Made by a program: the position numbers and the translations under genes | The notes under the pieces: model-generated | The model's database searches: none | Seen by the model: only the letters and a program-made list of their open reading frames with translations | Told to the model about the DNA's origin: nothing | Shown here: in pieces, positions 47,306 to 59,700 of the stretch | Numbering within the stretch: the stretch's first letter is position 1 | Layout: each line of letters begins with the position of its first letter | Assembly (NCBI GenBank): GCA_907163345.1 | Contig: CAJQUN010000055.1 | Location: forward strand, 2,046,001 to 2,110,000 | Direction of reading: 5' to 3' | Origin: Haberlea rhodopensis | Taxonomy: Eukaryota > Streptophyta > Magnoliopsida > Lamiales > Gesneriaceae | Length of the DNA: 64,000 nt

Positions 47306-47814
47306 ATCCATGTGTAGATTCTTCGTGGAGCATGCAAGAGGAAGAATCATGCACAAAATTGGTATTGCACTGGAGAAGAACTGAACCGCATGAGCAGAAC
47401 CAAGGCAGGAAGAATTTCAACGCAAGAAATGATGATGCAAGGGGGAACAAGAGATCAATATCTTTTGTTGGAAGGAACTCAAGGTGAGGAGGAAAAAGCT
47501 GGGTATTTCTTTAGGGGAATTCTTCGATATCATTGGATGATAGAGAATTTTAGGAAGAAATGATCCTCTAAAATCTATCGGAGTCTAGAACAGGATACTT
47601 GGATCGAGGTGGAGCTTCGAGGGTGAGATTAAAGCCAAGTGGAGCTGCGGATTCAGGGAAGAACGAGCAGTGAGTTTCAATCTCGGATACGCCTAATGCC
47701 ATCGGTTGTTCCGGAGCTTGATCATCAAAGAGGTCGGTTGAATGTTCATTAGAGTTGAGCCTATCTTGGATGGGTATATGATTGGAGGATTGAATTAGTC
47801 GATAAGGTGGAGAT

Positions 47815-48773
47815 TGTTAGATTTGTATCAACTTAATTCAATCCAAATCACAAGCAGGGGCTTTGGTTGGATGCACCAGGCTGTTGAAGGTGGTTAACAA
47901 CAGTTACAAATGCAGTTGAGGATGACATGCTGACTGGATGAAGGTTATAAAGTAACATGCTGTGCAGGTTATCAATTGTTGCATCTATAACTTAGAAAGC
48001 AGGGCATGGCAGATGGGTGAGTGAGAGGAAAAAGAAAAACAAAAGTGGGGCTTCATTCTCTCGGCAGAAGAAAATATAGGAGAAGCACACAGAAGATAGA
48101 AGAATGTGAGATACACAGAGAGGTTGAGAGGAAAGATTATAGACGATATCTTGTAGAGTATTTAAGGAGCAATTGTGTCAGTGAAGCAGGGCATGGCAGA
48201 TGGGTGAGTGAGAGGGAAAAGAAAAACAAAAGAGGGGCTTCATTCTCTCGGCAGAAGAAAATAGAGGAGAAGCACACAGAAGATAGCAGAATGTGAAAGA
48301 CACAGAGAGGTTGAGAGGAAATATTATAGACGATATCTTGTAGAGTTTTTTAGGCGCAATTGTGTTAGTGATTCCATAGAGAGATTCACTGTAATCAATA
48401 GAAGTGAATCGAATGGGAATCATATGGTGTAATTGCTTGGTTTACTCAAAAGAAATCAATGAAACCTCCTAACGTGGACGTAGGCCGATGTTGAGGCCGA
48501 ACCACGTAAATCGTGTCTTGTTCGTTCTTGTTTTCTTTTTGTATTTCATTGATGTATCTCGTCTTGTGATTATCTTGATTGTGTCTATCATTTTGTGCCC
48601 ATTAATTTGTCAGTGTGCTGAGCGTTTGTTCATGCAATATGAGTTAATGTCGTCTTTAGTTCGAGTTCTTGGTCTGGTTATTGTGGTGAAAGTGCATTCT
48701 GTAATCGGGTGGTGTTTGTAATGCCTGGTAATCAAGATTCTTGATCGGCAATTGAGTTGCTAAATTCATAACA
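47815..48773 (+). repeat. LTR 2 (middle) of the three-LTR element, with internal 187-bp duplication
   Basis: This LTR is about 190 bp longer than the others because a segment starting 'agcagggcatggcag' occurs at 47998 and again at 48185. It is followed by the variant primer site 'attggcgcccg'. Confidence 0.9.
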
Positions 48774-49478
48774 ATTGGCGCCCGGTGGGAATCGACCACG
48801 ACAAGAAATGCGATCAAGAATCGGGATGGTGCGGCCAAAAGAATGGAAGTGATTGAAGCCAAAGAAAAATAGGGAAGCGAGCAGTTCTGGAGGACGAAGA
48901 ACTTGGGTAGCGTTTCCTTTCTTAAAAGAGACGAGGGAGGTTTCTGGAATTCAAGATTGCACCAAGACCATCCATGTGTAGATTCTTGGTGGAGCATGCG
49001 AGAGGAAGAATGATGCACAGAATTGGTATTGCCCTGGAGAAGAACTGAACCACATGAGCAGAACCAAGGCCGGAAGAATTTCAACGCAAGAAATGATGAT
49101 GCAAGGGGGAACAAGAGATCAATATCTTTTGCTGGAAGGACTCAAGAAGAGGAGGAAAGAGCTGGGTATTTCTTTGGGGGAATTCTTCGATATCATTGGA
49201 TCATAGAGAATTTTAGGAAGAAGTGATGCTCTAAAATCTGTTGGAGTCTAGAACAGGATACTTGGATCGAGGTGAAGCTTTGAGGGTGAGATTAAAGCCA
49301 AGTGGAGCTGCGGATTCAGGGAAGAACGAGCAGTGAGTTTCAATCTCGGATACGCCTTAATGCCCTCGGTTGTTCCGGAGCTTGATCATCAAAGAGGTCG
49401 GTTGAATGTTCATTAGAGCTGAGCCTGTCTTGGATGGGTATATGATTGGAGGATTGAATTAGTCGATAAGGTGGAGAT

Positions 49479-50246
49479 TGTTATATTTGTATCAACTTAA
49501 TTCAATCCAACTCACAAGCAGGGGTTTTGGTTGGATGCACCAGGCTGTTGAAGGTGGTTAACAACAGTTACAAATGCAGTTGAGGATGACATGCTGACTG
49601 GATGAAGACTAGAAGGTAGCCTATTGTGCAGGTTATCAACTGTTGCATCTATAAATTAGAAAGAAGGGCACGGCAGATGGGTGAGTGAGAGGAAAAAGAA
49701 AAACAAAAAGGGGCTTCATTCTCTCGGCAGAAGAAAATAGAGGAGAAGCACACAGAAGATAGGAGAATGTGAGAGATAGAGAGGTTGAGAGGAAAGATTA
49801 TAGACGATATCTTGCAGAGTTTTTTAGGAGCAATTGTGTTAGTGATTCCATACAGAGATTCATTGTAATCAATAGAAGTGAATCGAATAGGAAACATATG
49901 GTGTAATTGCTTGGCTTACTCAAAAGAAATCAATGAAATCTCCTAACGTGGACGTAGGCCGATGTTGAGGCCGAACCACGTAAATCGTGTCTTGTTCGTT
50001 CTTGTTTTCTTTGTGTATTTCATTGATGTATCTTGCCTTGTGATTATCTTGATTGTGTCTATCATTTTGTGCCCATTAATCTGTCAGTGTGCGCGTGTGT
50101 TTGTTCATGCAATGGGAGTTAATGCCGTCTTTAGTTCGAGTTCTTGGTATGGTTATTGTGGTGAAAGTGCATTCTGTAATCGGGTGTTTGTAAACCCTTA
50201 GTAATCAAGATTCTTGATCGGGAATTGAGTTGTAAAATTCATAACA
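49479..50246 (+). repeat. LTR 3 of the three-LTR element
   Basis: This 768-bp LTR begins TGTTATATTTG, ends TTCATAACA and is followed by the TTTAG target duplication. Confidence 0.9.
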
Positions 50247-50251
50247 TTTAG

Positions 50252-52441
50252 GCACTCACATTTTTGCAGAGGCATTCAAGTACTCTATACTGATCCAACT
50301 ATCACCATCTCACTATGTTATGAATCTTAATTATGTTCGTTGTCACTAATTTCATACCCACTATACTCAATCGCTATGGACAATTATATTTTCCATATCT
50401 TTTTCACAAGAATTACTCGTAGGTTTTCAATCCTATCTATATTTCTCTAGGGTTCAACTTAACTTAACACCGGAATGACCATATCCCTGGATTGCATGTT
50501 GTGTAACTGGCGAAATGAATACCCTTTAGTTGTAATGAGAAAATACTGCACTAAATATAGAACACACTCACCGTCAATATCCAAACACCCAAAATAACCA
50601 TGATGCTTTCTCTTTTGTCCCTACATAAAAAACACTCAACTAGACTAAGTCCCATCGTTTTTTATTCGTAAATATCCATCCATACCTCGAATCTCGCAGC
50701 AGTAAAAAATAAATAAAAGTATGGATTCTTGAATAATTACCCTCTCTTCCAAAATCCGATTCCCAAGTTAAACTGCTTTAAATCAAAACCAAAAAAGCCA
50801 ACATCCAATCTTTTTGACAACCCATATACCTGGTAAGTTACAAAACGTATAGAAAAAACAAGAACTGCGATAACCCAAAAAAGAAAGTCCACTAAACAAC
50901 ACCAAATGCACACACCAATAGAGAAAAGAAATTACTAAAGAAATTAAATAAACAGAACTAACAAACCCGACAAAGCACGATCTGCTATATAGTTGATTGT
51001 TGATATGAAAAAAAATCACAAGCCAACAGAGCAGTCGTAGAGCTAAAGAGGAAGAGTTGAGACTCGAGAGGTCTGTCCGGGTCTCTGATTTGAGATTTAA
51101 GTTTAATTTTTTTGTTTACAGATTGGCAAAATCAGTTATCAGATACTAGATGTTAAAGGCCTGTTTGGTTGGTGAACCCAAAGTGATGTTTTGAATTTTA
51201 TTTTATTTTATTTCTGAACAGGATGTTTTTGATTTTTTTTTAGTGGAGATAGGGGTTAAATCAATTTTTTGCGTCAAACACGACTCGAACTCAAGTCTAC
51301 CAAAAGTGAGCATGAGCTTTTTTTGAATTTCAATATAATGAAAACCGAAAACTCATTGGCTACTCTTTTTCTTTTTAAGAATTTGCTTTGTCAATCAGTT
51401 AATACATTGGTCGGGTTAAAGCTCTTTAAATCATGATGTTATATGATAATAGAAGCCACATGACCTCTATGCAAGGGCGGACTTACTTTGGGGCAAGACC
51501 AAAAAAAAAAAAAATTACCTTAAAAAAAAGTTTAAAAATTATTTACAATATTACTCTAAAAAAATTGTGTTTTGCCTCTTAAAAATTACATTTTGCCCCA
51601 TCTTTATATTTTGACTCCAAAAATTTTGTTTTAAAATTTTTTTACCCCCCTTCCTATATTTCCTGCCACGTAGGATGATTTTCGATACCCATTTCTAGTC
51701 GCAACAATAATACTAATGATACCGAATAAATTAAAACCCACGATAATAATAATAATAGTAGTAGCAGAAGTAGTAATAATTTTATCTGAAACAATTTCCT
51801 ATGAAGACAAAAACGGTTCAAGCTCAACCTACTAAAATACCGAAGGATCTTGAGATTTATTTTTAAAAGATTAGTCACAAGAAACATGGAATGAACAAGA
51901 AAAGGAACCATAAGAAAAAGTTAAGAAAGTATTAGCTTGCTATAGAATCACTATGACAGCTTAACAGTTTTTCAAATCAGTGATAGTTTATCAGTTAATT
52001 TAGTGGAAGTTTGCAACTGGTTTTTGGCAGAATTTGCCTATAAATCATCATATTCTTGAAAGTCCATGGATTCCAAAATGAAATGTTGAAGAACCAGATT
52101 TTGATTCATTCATTTCGCAATCATGGCCGTAGATTCGCAAAAGAATTTGAATTGGTCAATAAACATGCATATATTAAACGATATAATATTAATTCATAAT
52201 ATATTTTAAAATTAGACCTTAAAAATTATCCACTTTCAAATTCTAAATATTGTTTATTTTAAAATTAAAAAGAAAAAATCATTACATAAGATGAAAAAAT
52301 AATGTAGAGAAAGAGAAATTGGAGGAAACATTAGACAAGAGATTTGATTTCATGTAAGGTTTAAGAAAACAAATGATGTTTTGCTATTTTTAACACGTAA
52401 AGTTTTGTGTAGGGTTAAAAAAAGAGTGTTTTTTACCTTTT
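50252..52441. other. AT-rich region with probable BAG6-like 5'-UTR exon and microsatellite
   Basis: No protein gene is visible. On the minus strand, sequence around 51005-51090 (CT-rich, 'tctcgagtctcaactcttcc', 'ctctttagctctacgactgc') looks like a leader exon. It is a candidate 5'-UTR exon for the BAG6-like gene. A compound AAT/AGT repeat lies at 51735-51778. The 51470-51660 stretch contains poly-A-rich, 'gcccc...ttttg' wording that may be an old repeat. Confidence 0.35.
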
Positions 52442-52449
52442 ATTTAACC

Positions 52450-53455
52450 TAGAGTTGTCAAACGGAGCGGACGGTACGAGGCACGGCACGACGCGGAGCG
52501 GCACAGCACGGCCCGTTTGCTACAGTGTCGTGCCGTGCCAAGCACGGCTCGGAACATGGGTCGTACCGGGCCAAGGGATGCCAGCCCGTGGGCTGGCACG
52601 GCACGACACTGTTTTCTCTCTTTATTATTATTTTTTTAAATCAGCGGTCGATCGCCACAACCACCTAGAGGCAGTAGGCTATGCACAGGCTTGACGATCG
52701 ATCGCCACGTAAATGTTAAGAAGAAGACAAAACACTACTTCCGCTTCTTCTAGTTCTAGTTCTAATACATCTTCATTTACTGAGCTTCAGTTATATCTAA
52801 ACCAAGTCATAAATTTCAGTGAACAATAATTAGAAACTTTTGATGTTTTGGCATGGTGGAAAGACACTAGACTTTGGCCAGTACTTTCCATAATGTCACG
52901 TAATCTACGAACTCCTCAGATATCCACAGTTTCATCGGAGTCTTGTTTTAGTGCAGGTGGAAGAGTCATTGATGAAAAAAGAAGTAGAATGAAACCAAAC
53001 ATTGTGGATATGTTTATTCTTTTAAAGGATTGATTGGATGTTGATAGCCGCTTAAAAGGTTTGGGAGGACACGATGTTTCTTCGGATGAAAATGAAGAAA
53101 ACTAGCATAATTTTTTAAACTCTTTTGTAATTTATTATTTTGTTTAATTCAATGTAATTTGTAGTTTTTCAATTTGTAGTCAATAAATTTTTATTATATA
53201 AATATATCGTGACAATCTATATTTTTATAATATTATTATATTTATATAATTAAAATTAAACAAATAAAAAATAAAAAATTGATCTTGGCCGTGCTGGCAC
53301 GGCACGCCCGAGGCACGACCCATAGGCCATTGGCCTATGGGTCGTGTCGGGTCAGGTAAAATTCGAGACGGGTCGTGCCGGCCCCGCACGAAACAGTGTC
53401 GGGCGACACGGATTTGCGGGCCATGCTGGGTCGGCACGGCCCGTTTGACATCTGT
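52450..53455 (+). mobile_element. Internally deleted hAT DNA transposon
   Basis: The 8-bp target duplication ATTTAACC flanks the element at 52442-52449 and 53456-53463. The ends are inverted copies built on TGTCAAACGG, as in many plant hAT elements. Subterminal regions are GC-rich and packed with GGCACG/CGTGCC repeats in both orientations (about 52460-52610 and 53285-53440), a likely transposase-binding zone. Only the end of a transposase remains inside. At about 1 kb it is far below the length of a whole hAT element. Confidence 0.88.
52810..53105 (+). pseudogene. hAT transposase C-terminal dimerisation-domain remnant
   Basis: The translation reads FDVLAWWKDTRLWPVLSIMS, then STVSSESCFSAGGRVIDEKRSRMKPNIVD. 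This is the hAT family C-terminal dimerisation domain. The frame meets TGA at 53031-53033, where a Trp codon is usual (LKD-W-L), and then continues to an acidic end at 53105. The upstream catalytic part is absent. Confidence 0.85.
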
Positions 53456-53463
53456 ATTTAACC

Positions 53464-53736
53464 CAATGAAGTTCTTGCACGGTTTTAGAAAATAAATGCT
53501 TTTTTATCTATTTTTTAATATAAGAGGATTTCTTACATTTTAATTATAATATAATAGAGTTTCGTGTAATTTATAATAATAATAATAAATAAATAAGCAG
53601 CAAAATAGGGTCCATTGAGCTGACCGCACCGCATAAAGTCCCCAAAAAAATTGTGCAGAAAGAAGGCAGGAGGAGCATTTCGTCGGAATCTAAAACTCAT
53701 TTCACCATCGGAAGAATAGTTAGGGCTTTTGGAGAT
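53464..53736 (+). other. MEMO gene upstream region and 5' UTR
   Basis: This is the short interval between the hAT element and the MEMO start codon. The promoter must lie here or within the hAT element. No TATA box can be assigned with confidence. Confidence 0.4.
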
Positions 53737-56700
53737 ATGGAGAAGATTAGAAGAGCATCTCACGCTGGTTCATGGTACACCGACAATCGTATGTACCCTA
53801 AATTTCACTTCAGTTTGTTACCTCTGGATTATCTTCTTCGCTTTCGCCACTCCGAGTTTTTGCCACTATTTTGTGGATTGAAATCTACTGAAGATAGTGT
53901 AGTGATTGTGTTCTCGTAGGAAAAAAAATGAAAGAGCTCATATTTATGTTTTCATGAAGATACCTTCTTGTGTTAATTTTTCGAAGATTTAATTTTTTGT
54001 TCATAGATTAGGAATTCAACATGTATTCGAAACTGAAGGCATTGTATTCTTAAGTTGCGTTGTTGATACCTGTTACGGAATTTGATAGTAGTTTTTAAGT
54101 GAATGATAGCGACAATTAGGACGCAGAATTGTTTGCTCACAATTTAGCTATAATATGTTGGCCCCAGATTAGGCAACAAGAGATAGAAAATAGCAAAAAA
54201 TGAAGAATAAAATGGACACCAGAATTTACATGGAAAACCCCTAAAGATTATTAGGGTAAAAACCACGGGCAAGATGAAAAGATTCAACTATAATATTTTG
54301 TGGGTTACAACCTCTCTCTATCTTTCAAAGAGAACAACACTCTCAATATAGGAGAAAACTACCTCACAAATATTATAGAATACACACTTAAATGTAGAGA
54401 TATGAGAGAACACTCTGAAATGGAATGAATGAAATGAAATCAGAAGAGCTCTATTTATAGGGTTGAAGATGTGCATTAAATGCACATCTCCCAACTGCCA
54501 TCTCCCCAATTCCCATCTACCAACCACACACATTAATTGTGGGTGGACAAAGTCAACATTTCTTCCACTTGGAGATTTGATTGAGAATCAAGCACATCTC
54601 CACACCCTTCAATCTTGCCTTACCCCGCTGCTTACGTTTTTGCTAGGCCACTTGAGGATCCGCACCACTCAAACTTATCAGCACTAACAGGCTTCGTCAG
54701 AAAATCAGCTATGTTCTCATTCGTATGGATTTTCTGCATATCTACACTTCCGTCTTCTACTACTTCCCGCACAAAATGAAACTGTACTCCAATGTGTTTC
54801 GTCCTGGAATGAAAGGATGGATTCCTTGCAATATGTAAGGCACTCTGACTATCACAAAACAGGAGAATCTTCTCCTGTTTGCACCCGAGCTCCTCCAATA
54901 ACCTTTTATTCCATATTGCCTCCTTGCAAGCCTGAGTAGCTGCCATATATTCTGCCTCTGTTGTAGATAACACTATAATTGTTTGCAGTTTTGAAACCCA
55001 GCTTACAGCTCCTCCTGCAAGTGTAAACACATATCCAGTAGTAGATTTTCTTTTATCTGGATCACCTGCATAATCTGAATCCACATAGCCCCTGAGTGTA
55101 AAATCCGATCCTCCATAACATAATGCAGCATTCGAGGTACCCTTAATATATCTAAGGATCCTCTTAACCATACTCCAATGCTCTCTTCCAGGATTCGCCA
55201 TGTACCGACTGACTGCTCCCGCTGCTTGTGCAATGTCTGGTCTTGTACAGATCATAGCGAACATTAGACTTCCCACCGCTGATGCATACGGTACTCGAGA
55301 CATCTCAATCCTCTCTGCTTCACTGCTAGGACTCATCTCGGAGGATAACTTGAAGTTAACAGGAAGAGGGGTAGATATTGGCTTACAATCTTGCATGTTG
55401 AAGCGTTGCAAGATTTTCTTCAAATAGTTTTTCTGGGAAAGCCAAATCTTTATGTTACTTCTGTCTCGGTGAACTTGCATCCCTAGAATCTTGTTTGCCG
55501 GTCCCAAGTCCTTCATATCAAATTCCCTAGCCAATTGTGCCTTTAATTCTTGGACTCGATCATTGTCGGGGCCTGCGACCAACATGTCGTCCACGTACAA
55601 CAACAAAACGATGTAATCATTGTCCTCAGATCTCTTGTAATATGCACAAGGATCTGCATTAAGTCTGTTGTACCCAAGGCTCATGATATAGGAATCAAAT
55701 CTCTTGTACCAACACCTCGGCGCCTGTTTTAGACCGTACAGAGATTTGTTCAACCTGCAAACCAAGTTCTCTTTGCCTATTTCAGCAAAACCTTCTGGTT
55801 GGAGCATATAAATTTCTTCTTCAAGATCTCCATGAAGAAAAGCTGTTTTCACATCTAGCTGCTCTAGATGTAGGTCAGACACCGCACATAATGCCAATAC
55901 TACTCCGACTGTTGTAAGCCGAACCACAGGAGAAAATATCTCATTGAAGTCGATACTTTCTTTCTGAGCATATCCTTTCACCACCAATCTTGCACAATAT
56001 TTTTCCACTTGGTTGTTACCATCACGTTTGATCTTATAGACCCATCTGTTACCGATGGCTTTTCGTCCTCGTGGTAGTGAAACAAGATCCCAAGTTTTAT
56101 TCCAGTCCAAGGCCTCCAATTCTTCCTGCATAGCTTGCATCCATAGGGATATATCCGAACTTCGAGTAGCCTCCTGGAAACTCGATGGCTCATCATCCTC
56201 TGTCAGCAAGCAGTATGCAAGATTGCTTTCAGTATCATAATCTGAAAGCCAAACCGGTGGTCTCCTCTCGCGAGTAGACTGCCGAACTTTGAGAACCTCT
56301 GACTCATCTGGTTCTTGTTCATCGTGCTCTGGTAATACCTCAGAAGAAACTTGACCTTCTTCTGTCTTATTTTCCACCTGAATTGTAGTAGTATCTGAAT
56401 TCAGTGTGCCTTTGTCTCCCTTTACTTTATCTTCCTCAAAGATAACATCCCTGCTGACAATAAGTTTGTGGGCAGTGGGATCCCACAAGCGATACCCCTT
56501 AACACCATCAGCATAGCCCAAGAAGATGCACTTTCTGGATTTAGAATCCAACTTCGATCTTTCTTGTTCGTTGTATAGAACGTACACCGGACTTCCAAAT
56601 GTATGTAGTCGAGAATAATCAACCGGCTTTCCAGTCCACACCTCCATTGGAGTCTTCAGATCAATCGCCACTGATGGAGATCGATTGATAATATAACTGG

Positions 56701-59700
56701 CGGTCTTGACTGCTTCTGCCCAAAATGACTTGGCTAGACCCGCAGTCTTCAGCATAGCCCTTGTTCTATCCAACAGGGTTCTATTCATCCGCTCCGCCAC
56801 TCCATTCTGTTGAGGCGTGTAAGCCGTTGTGAATTGTCTTTTGATGCCCTCTTGTTGACAATATGCATCAAATTCGTCACTGGTATATTCTCCTCCATTG
56901 TCAGTCCTCAAACACTTGATCTTCTTTTCAGAGTCAAGTTCAACCCGCGCTTTGAACACTTTGAAGACTGGAAAAACATCTGATTTCTTCTTGATAGGAT
57001 ACACCCAGCATCTTCTAGAGAAATCATCAATGAACGAGACAAAATATCTCGCTCCTCCTTGAGATACAACCGGTGCTTGCCAAACATCAGAATGAATCAG
57101 CTCCAATATATCGCTGCTTTTGGCACTAGATGTGCCAAACTTTAGTCTATGTTGTTTACTGGTAACACAATGCTCACAAAAGGGTAGAGACACTTTTGTA
57201 AGCCCCGGCAGCAGCTTCCGTTCTGAGAGAACCTTCAACCCTCGTTCTGACATATGCCCGAGCTTCCTATGCAATAACACTGTTAATTCTTCTCCCGAAC
57301 TAGTCGATGCAACAGCTAGTTCTGCCTCTTTGTGTGTTTCCCCCAGAAGTACATACATATTCTTGTAAGCCTTTTCCGCCTTTAATACCACAAGCGCGCC
57401 TTTTACAATCTTCATGATCCCATTTTCGATACGGGTCTTGCACCCGATATCGTCCAATTGTCCCAAAGACAAAAGATTCTTTGTCAGACCCTTCACGTGT
57501 CGTACCTCCTGTATGGTGTGAATAGTACCATCAAACATTTTAATTTTGATGGTTCCCACTCCAGCGATTTCCAAGGCATGGTCATTTCCCATGAATACAG
57601 ATCCTCCTGAGACTGGTTCATATTGGTCGAACCATTCTCTCCGAGACGTCATGTGCCACGTCGCTCCTGAATCCATTATCCATGTGTCATAAAATATTTG
57701 TCTGCCTTCCGCAACAGTTGCTGCTTCGCTGAATAGTATTTCTCCACCATCTGAGGTACTGGCAGCATTTCCTTGAGAATCTTTCTCGACACTCTTCTTA
57801 CTCGTACAATCTTTCTTGAAGTGCCCTTTACCGCTACATTTATAGCAGTAAAAATTCTTCTTCTTACTTCTGGATTTGGATCTACCATACTTATGACTCC
57901 CACTAGAGTCACACTCCGTCGATCTTCCTCTCATCATCAGCAAAGCCTTTGCATGCTTTGAACTTGCCAACCTGTCTTCCTTGTTCTTGCGCCTACTTTC
58001 TTCTTCAAGAACCGCGGCTGCAACATTATTGAATACTAACATATCATTAGTGACATTGTTGGTCAGATTGATGATGAGTTGATCGTATGAATCCGGTAGA
58101 CTTTGAAGTAGAAGCTCCGCACGTTCAACTTCCTCTATTTTATGCCCCAAAGAAGTGAGCTGGGCAAATAGAGTATTCAATGTATTGATATGGTCAGTCA
58201 CCGATGAGGATTCCGACATCCGAAGAGTATAAAGCCTTCTTTTTAAGAAAATCTTGTTGTGTAGTGACTTGGCCTCGTACAGGTTTGTCAAAGTATCCCA
58301 AATATCTTTTGCATTTGTTATTTCTGCGATACTTGACAATACTCCATCTGCTAGAGCAAGATGCAAATTGGCAATAGCATTACCGTTCATCTCATTCCAC
58401 TTTTCATCGTCCATGCCCTCCTTCGGCCTATCTCCAATAGCCGCCAAGCAACGATCTTTTCGTAGAACTGCTTGCATCTTTATTTTCCACAACATGAAAT
58501 TACTTCCGTTGAATTTTTCGATCTCGAACCGTGCCGACATTCCGACAACAATAAAATTGCCTCAATAAAAAAAATATCTCAAAAAACTTTTCTGATGTGG
58601 AAGATCAGTCAAGGCTGCAACCACAGAGCATACTTAGAATTTTTAAGATTTTTACAACGAGGCTCTGATACCACTTGTTGGCCCCAGATTAGGCAACAAG
58701 AGATAGAAAATAGCAAAAAATGAAGAATAAAATGGACACCGGAATTTACGTGGAAAACCCCTAAAGATTATTAGGGTAAAAACAACGGGCAAGATGAAAA
58801 GATTCAACTATAATATTTTGTGGGTTACAACCTCTCTCTATCTTTCAAAGAGAACAAAACTCTCAATATAGGAGAAAACTACCTCACAAATATTATAGAA
58901 TACACACTTAAATGTAGAGATATGAGAGAACACTCTGAAATGGAATGAATGAAATGAAATCAGAAGAGCTCTATTTATAGGGTTGAAGATGTGCATTAAA
59001 TGCACATCTCCCAACTGTCATCTCCCCAACTCCCATCTACCAACCACCCACATTAATTGTGGGTGGACAAAGTCAACATAATATGACGTCAAATCTAGAA
59101 TTTTAAGGGCTGCTAGGATTATTAAAAGATATGGATTCCGCAAAGGGTTGTTAAAAGTAAATGGATTCGGTTGTTAAAAATAAATGGATGCTATTTAAGG
59201 CCCATGGTTCTCGAGTCGTGAGGTGTTCACTGTTTTTGTGGCCTTATCGTGTTTTTTATTTAAATTTTGTTCGTCGCCAAAGTTAGTTTACTTATGAATT
59301 GTGAAAATAACAATCATAGGGGGAGGTATTGATCCAAGTGAAAAAAATGAAGTGTATTTTATAAAAGATATAAGTTTTTTTTAAAGAAATGTTGATCTTG
59401 GGTATCCTTTACAATATTTAGCTACAAAATTAGCGGAAGAGCTTGATGAATGGCTTAGGTCTTCCGGCGTGGTCAAATCTTCTGAAGTAAGAGGTGTAAT
59501 TGCACCGTAAGTCATATCATATCCCCGTTCTTTCTGTACAGGCGTATGTCGATAGTTCTAACACAAGTTTAGGTGGTGTTTTTGAACCCACTAGTCATGC
59601 AGGTTATTCGTATTCTGGTCATGCCGCAGCCTATGCATTTGGAAACATAGACCCTACAAACATGTGAATTTTTCACTCTTTGTTATATGATCATTAATTT

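Larger units (their letters stand above)
44023..50246 (+). mobile_element. Three-LTR (LTR-int-LTR-int-LTR) non-autonomous retrotransposon
   Basis: Three LTR copies lie in the same direction (44023-44791, 47815-48773, 49479-50246). They are separated by two interiors of about 705-709 bp once the nested solo LTR is removed. A single TTTAG duplication flanks the whole array at 44018-44022 and 50247-50251. LTRs start TGTTA and end TTCATAACA. A TGGCGCC-type primer site follows LTR1 and LTR2, and a purine-rich 'aaggtggaga' precedes LTR2 and LTR3. The interior has no intact gene; a short decayed gag-like stretch near 49100-49210 is all that can be seen. An array like this arises by unequal recombination between LTRs or by template switching. 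The element is small and coding-defective, and must be mobilised by others. Confidence 0.9.
54156..59078 (-). mobile_element. Intact-looking Ty1/Copia retrotransposon in MEMO intron 1
   Basis: LTRs of 403 bp at 54156-54558 and 58676-59078 both begin TGTTGGCCCC and end GTCAACA. They are bounded by TAATA at 54151-54155 and 59079-59083. Reading on the minus strand, a primer site AGTGGTATCAGAGCC follows the 5' (right) LTR and a purine tract AAGTGGAAGAAA precedes the 3' (left) LTR. I count about seven substitutions between the two LTRs. A single uninterrupted gag-pol frame lies between. Copia order (integrase before RT) is clear; Tork/Tnt1-like lineage is my best guess. Confidence 0.93.

Noticed and set aside
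44023..50246. Retrozyme (hammerhead-bearing small LTR element)
   Set aside because: The LTRs are about 770 bp and no CTGATGA...GAAA arrangement was found in them.
51160..51200. 'aaggcctgtttggttgg' as one end of a Tourist-like MITE
   Set aside because: No matching inverted end or TAA/TTA duplication was found nearby.
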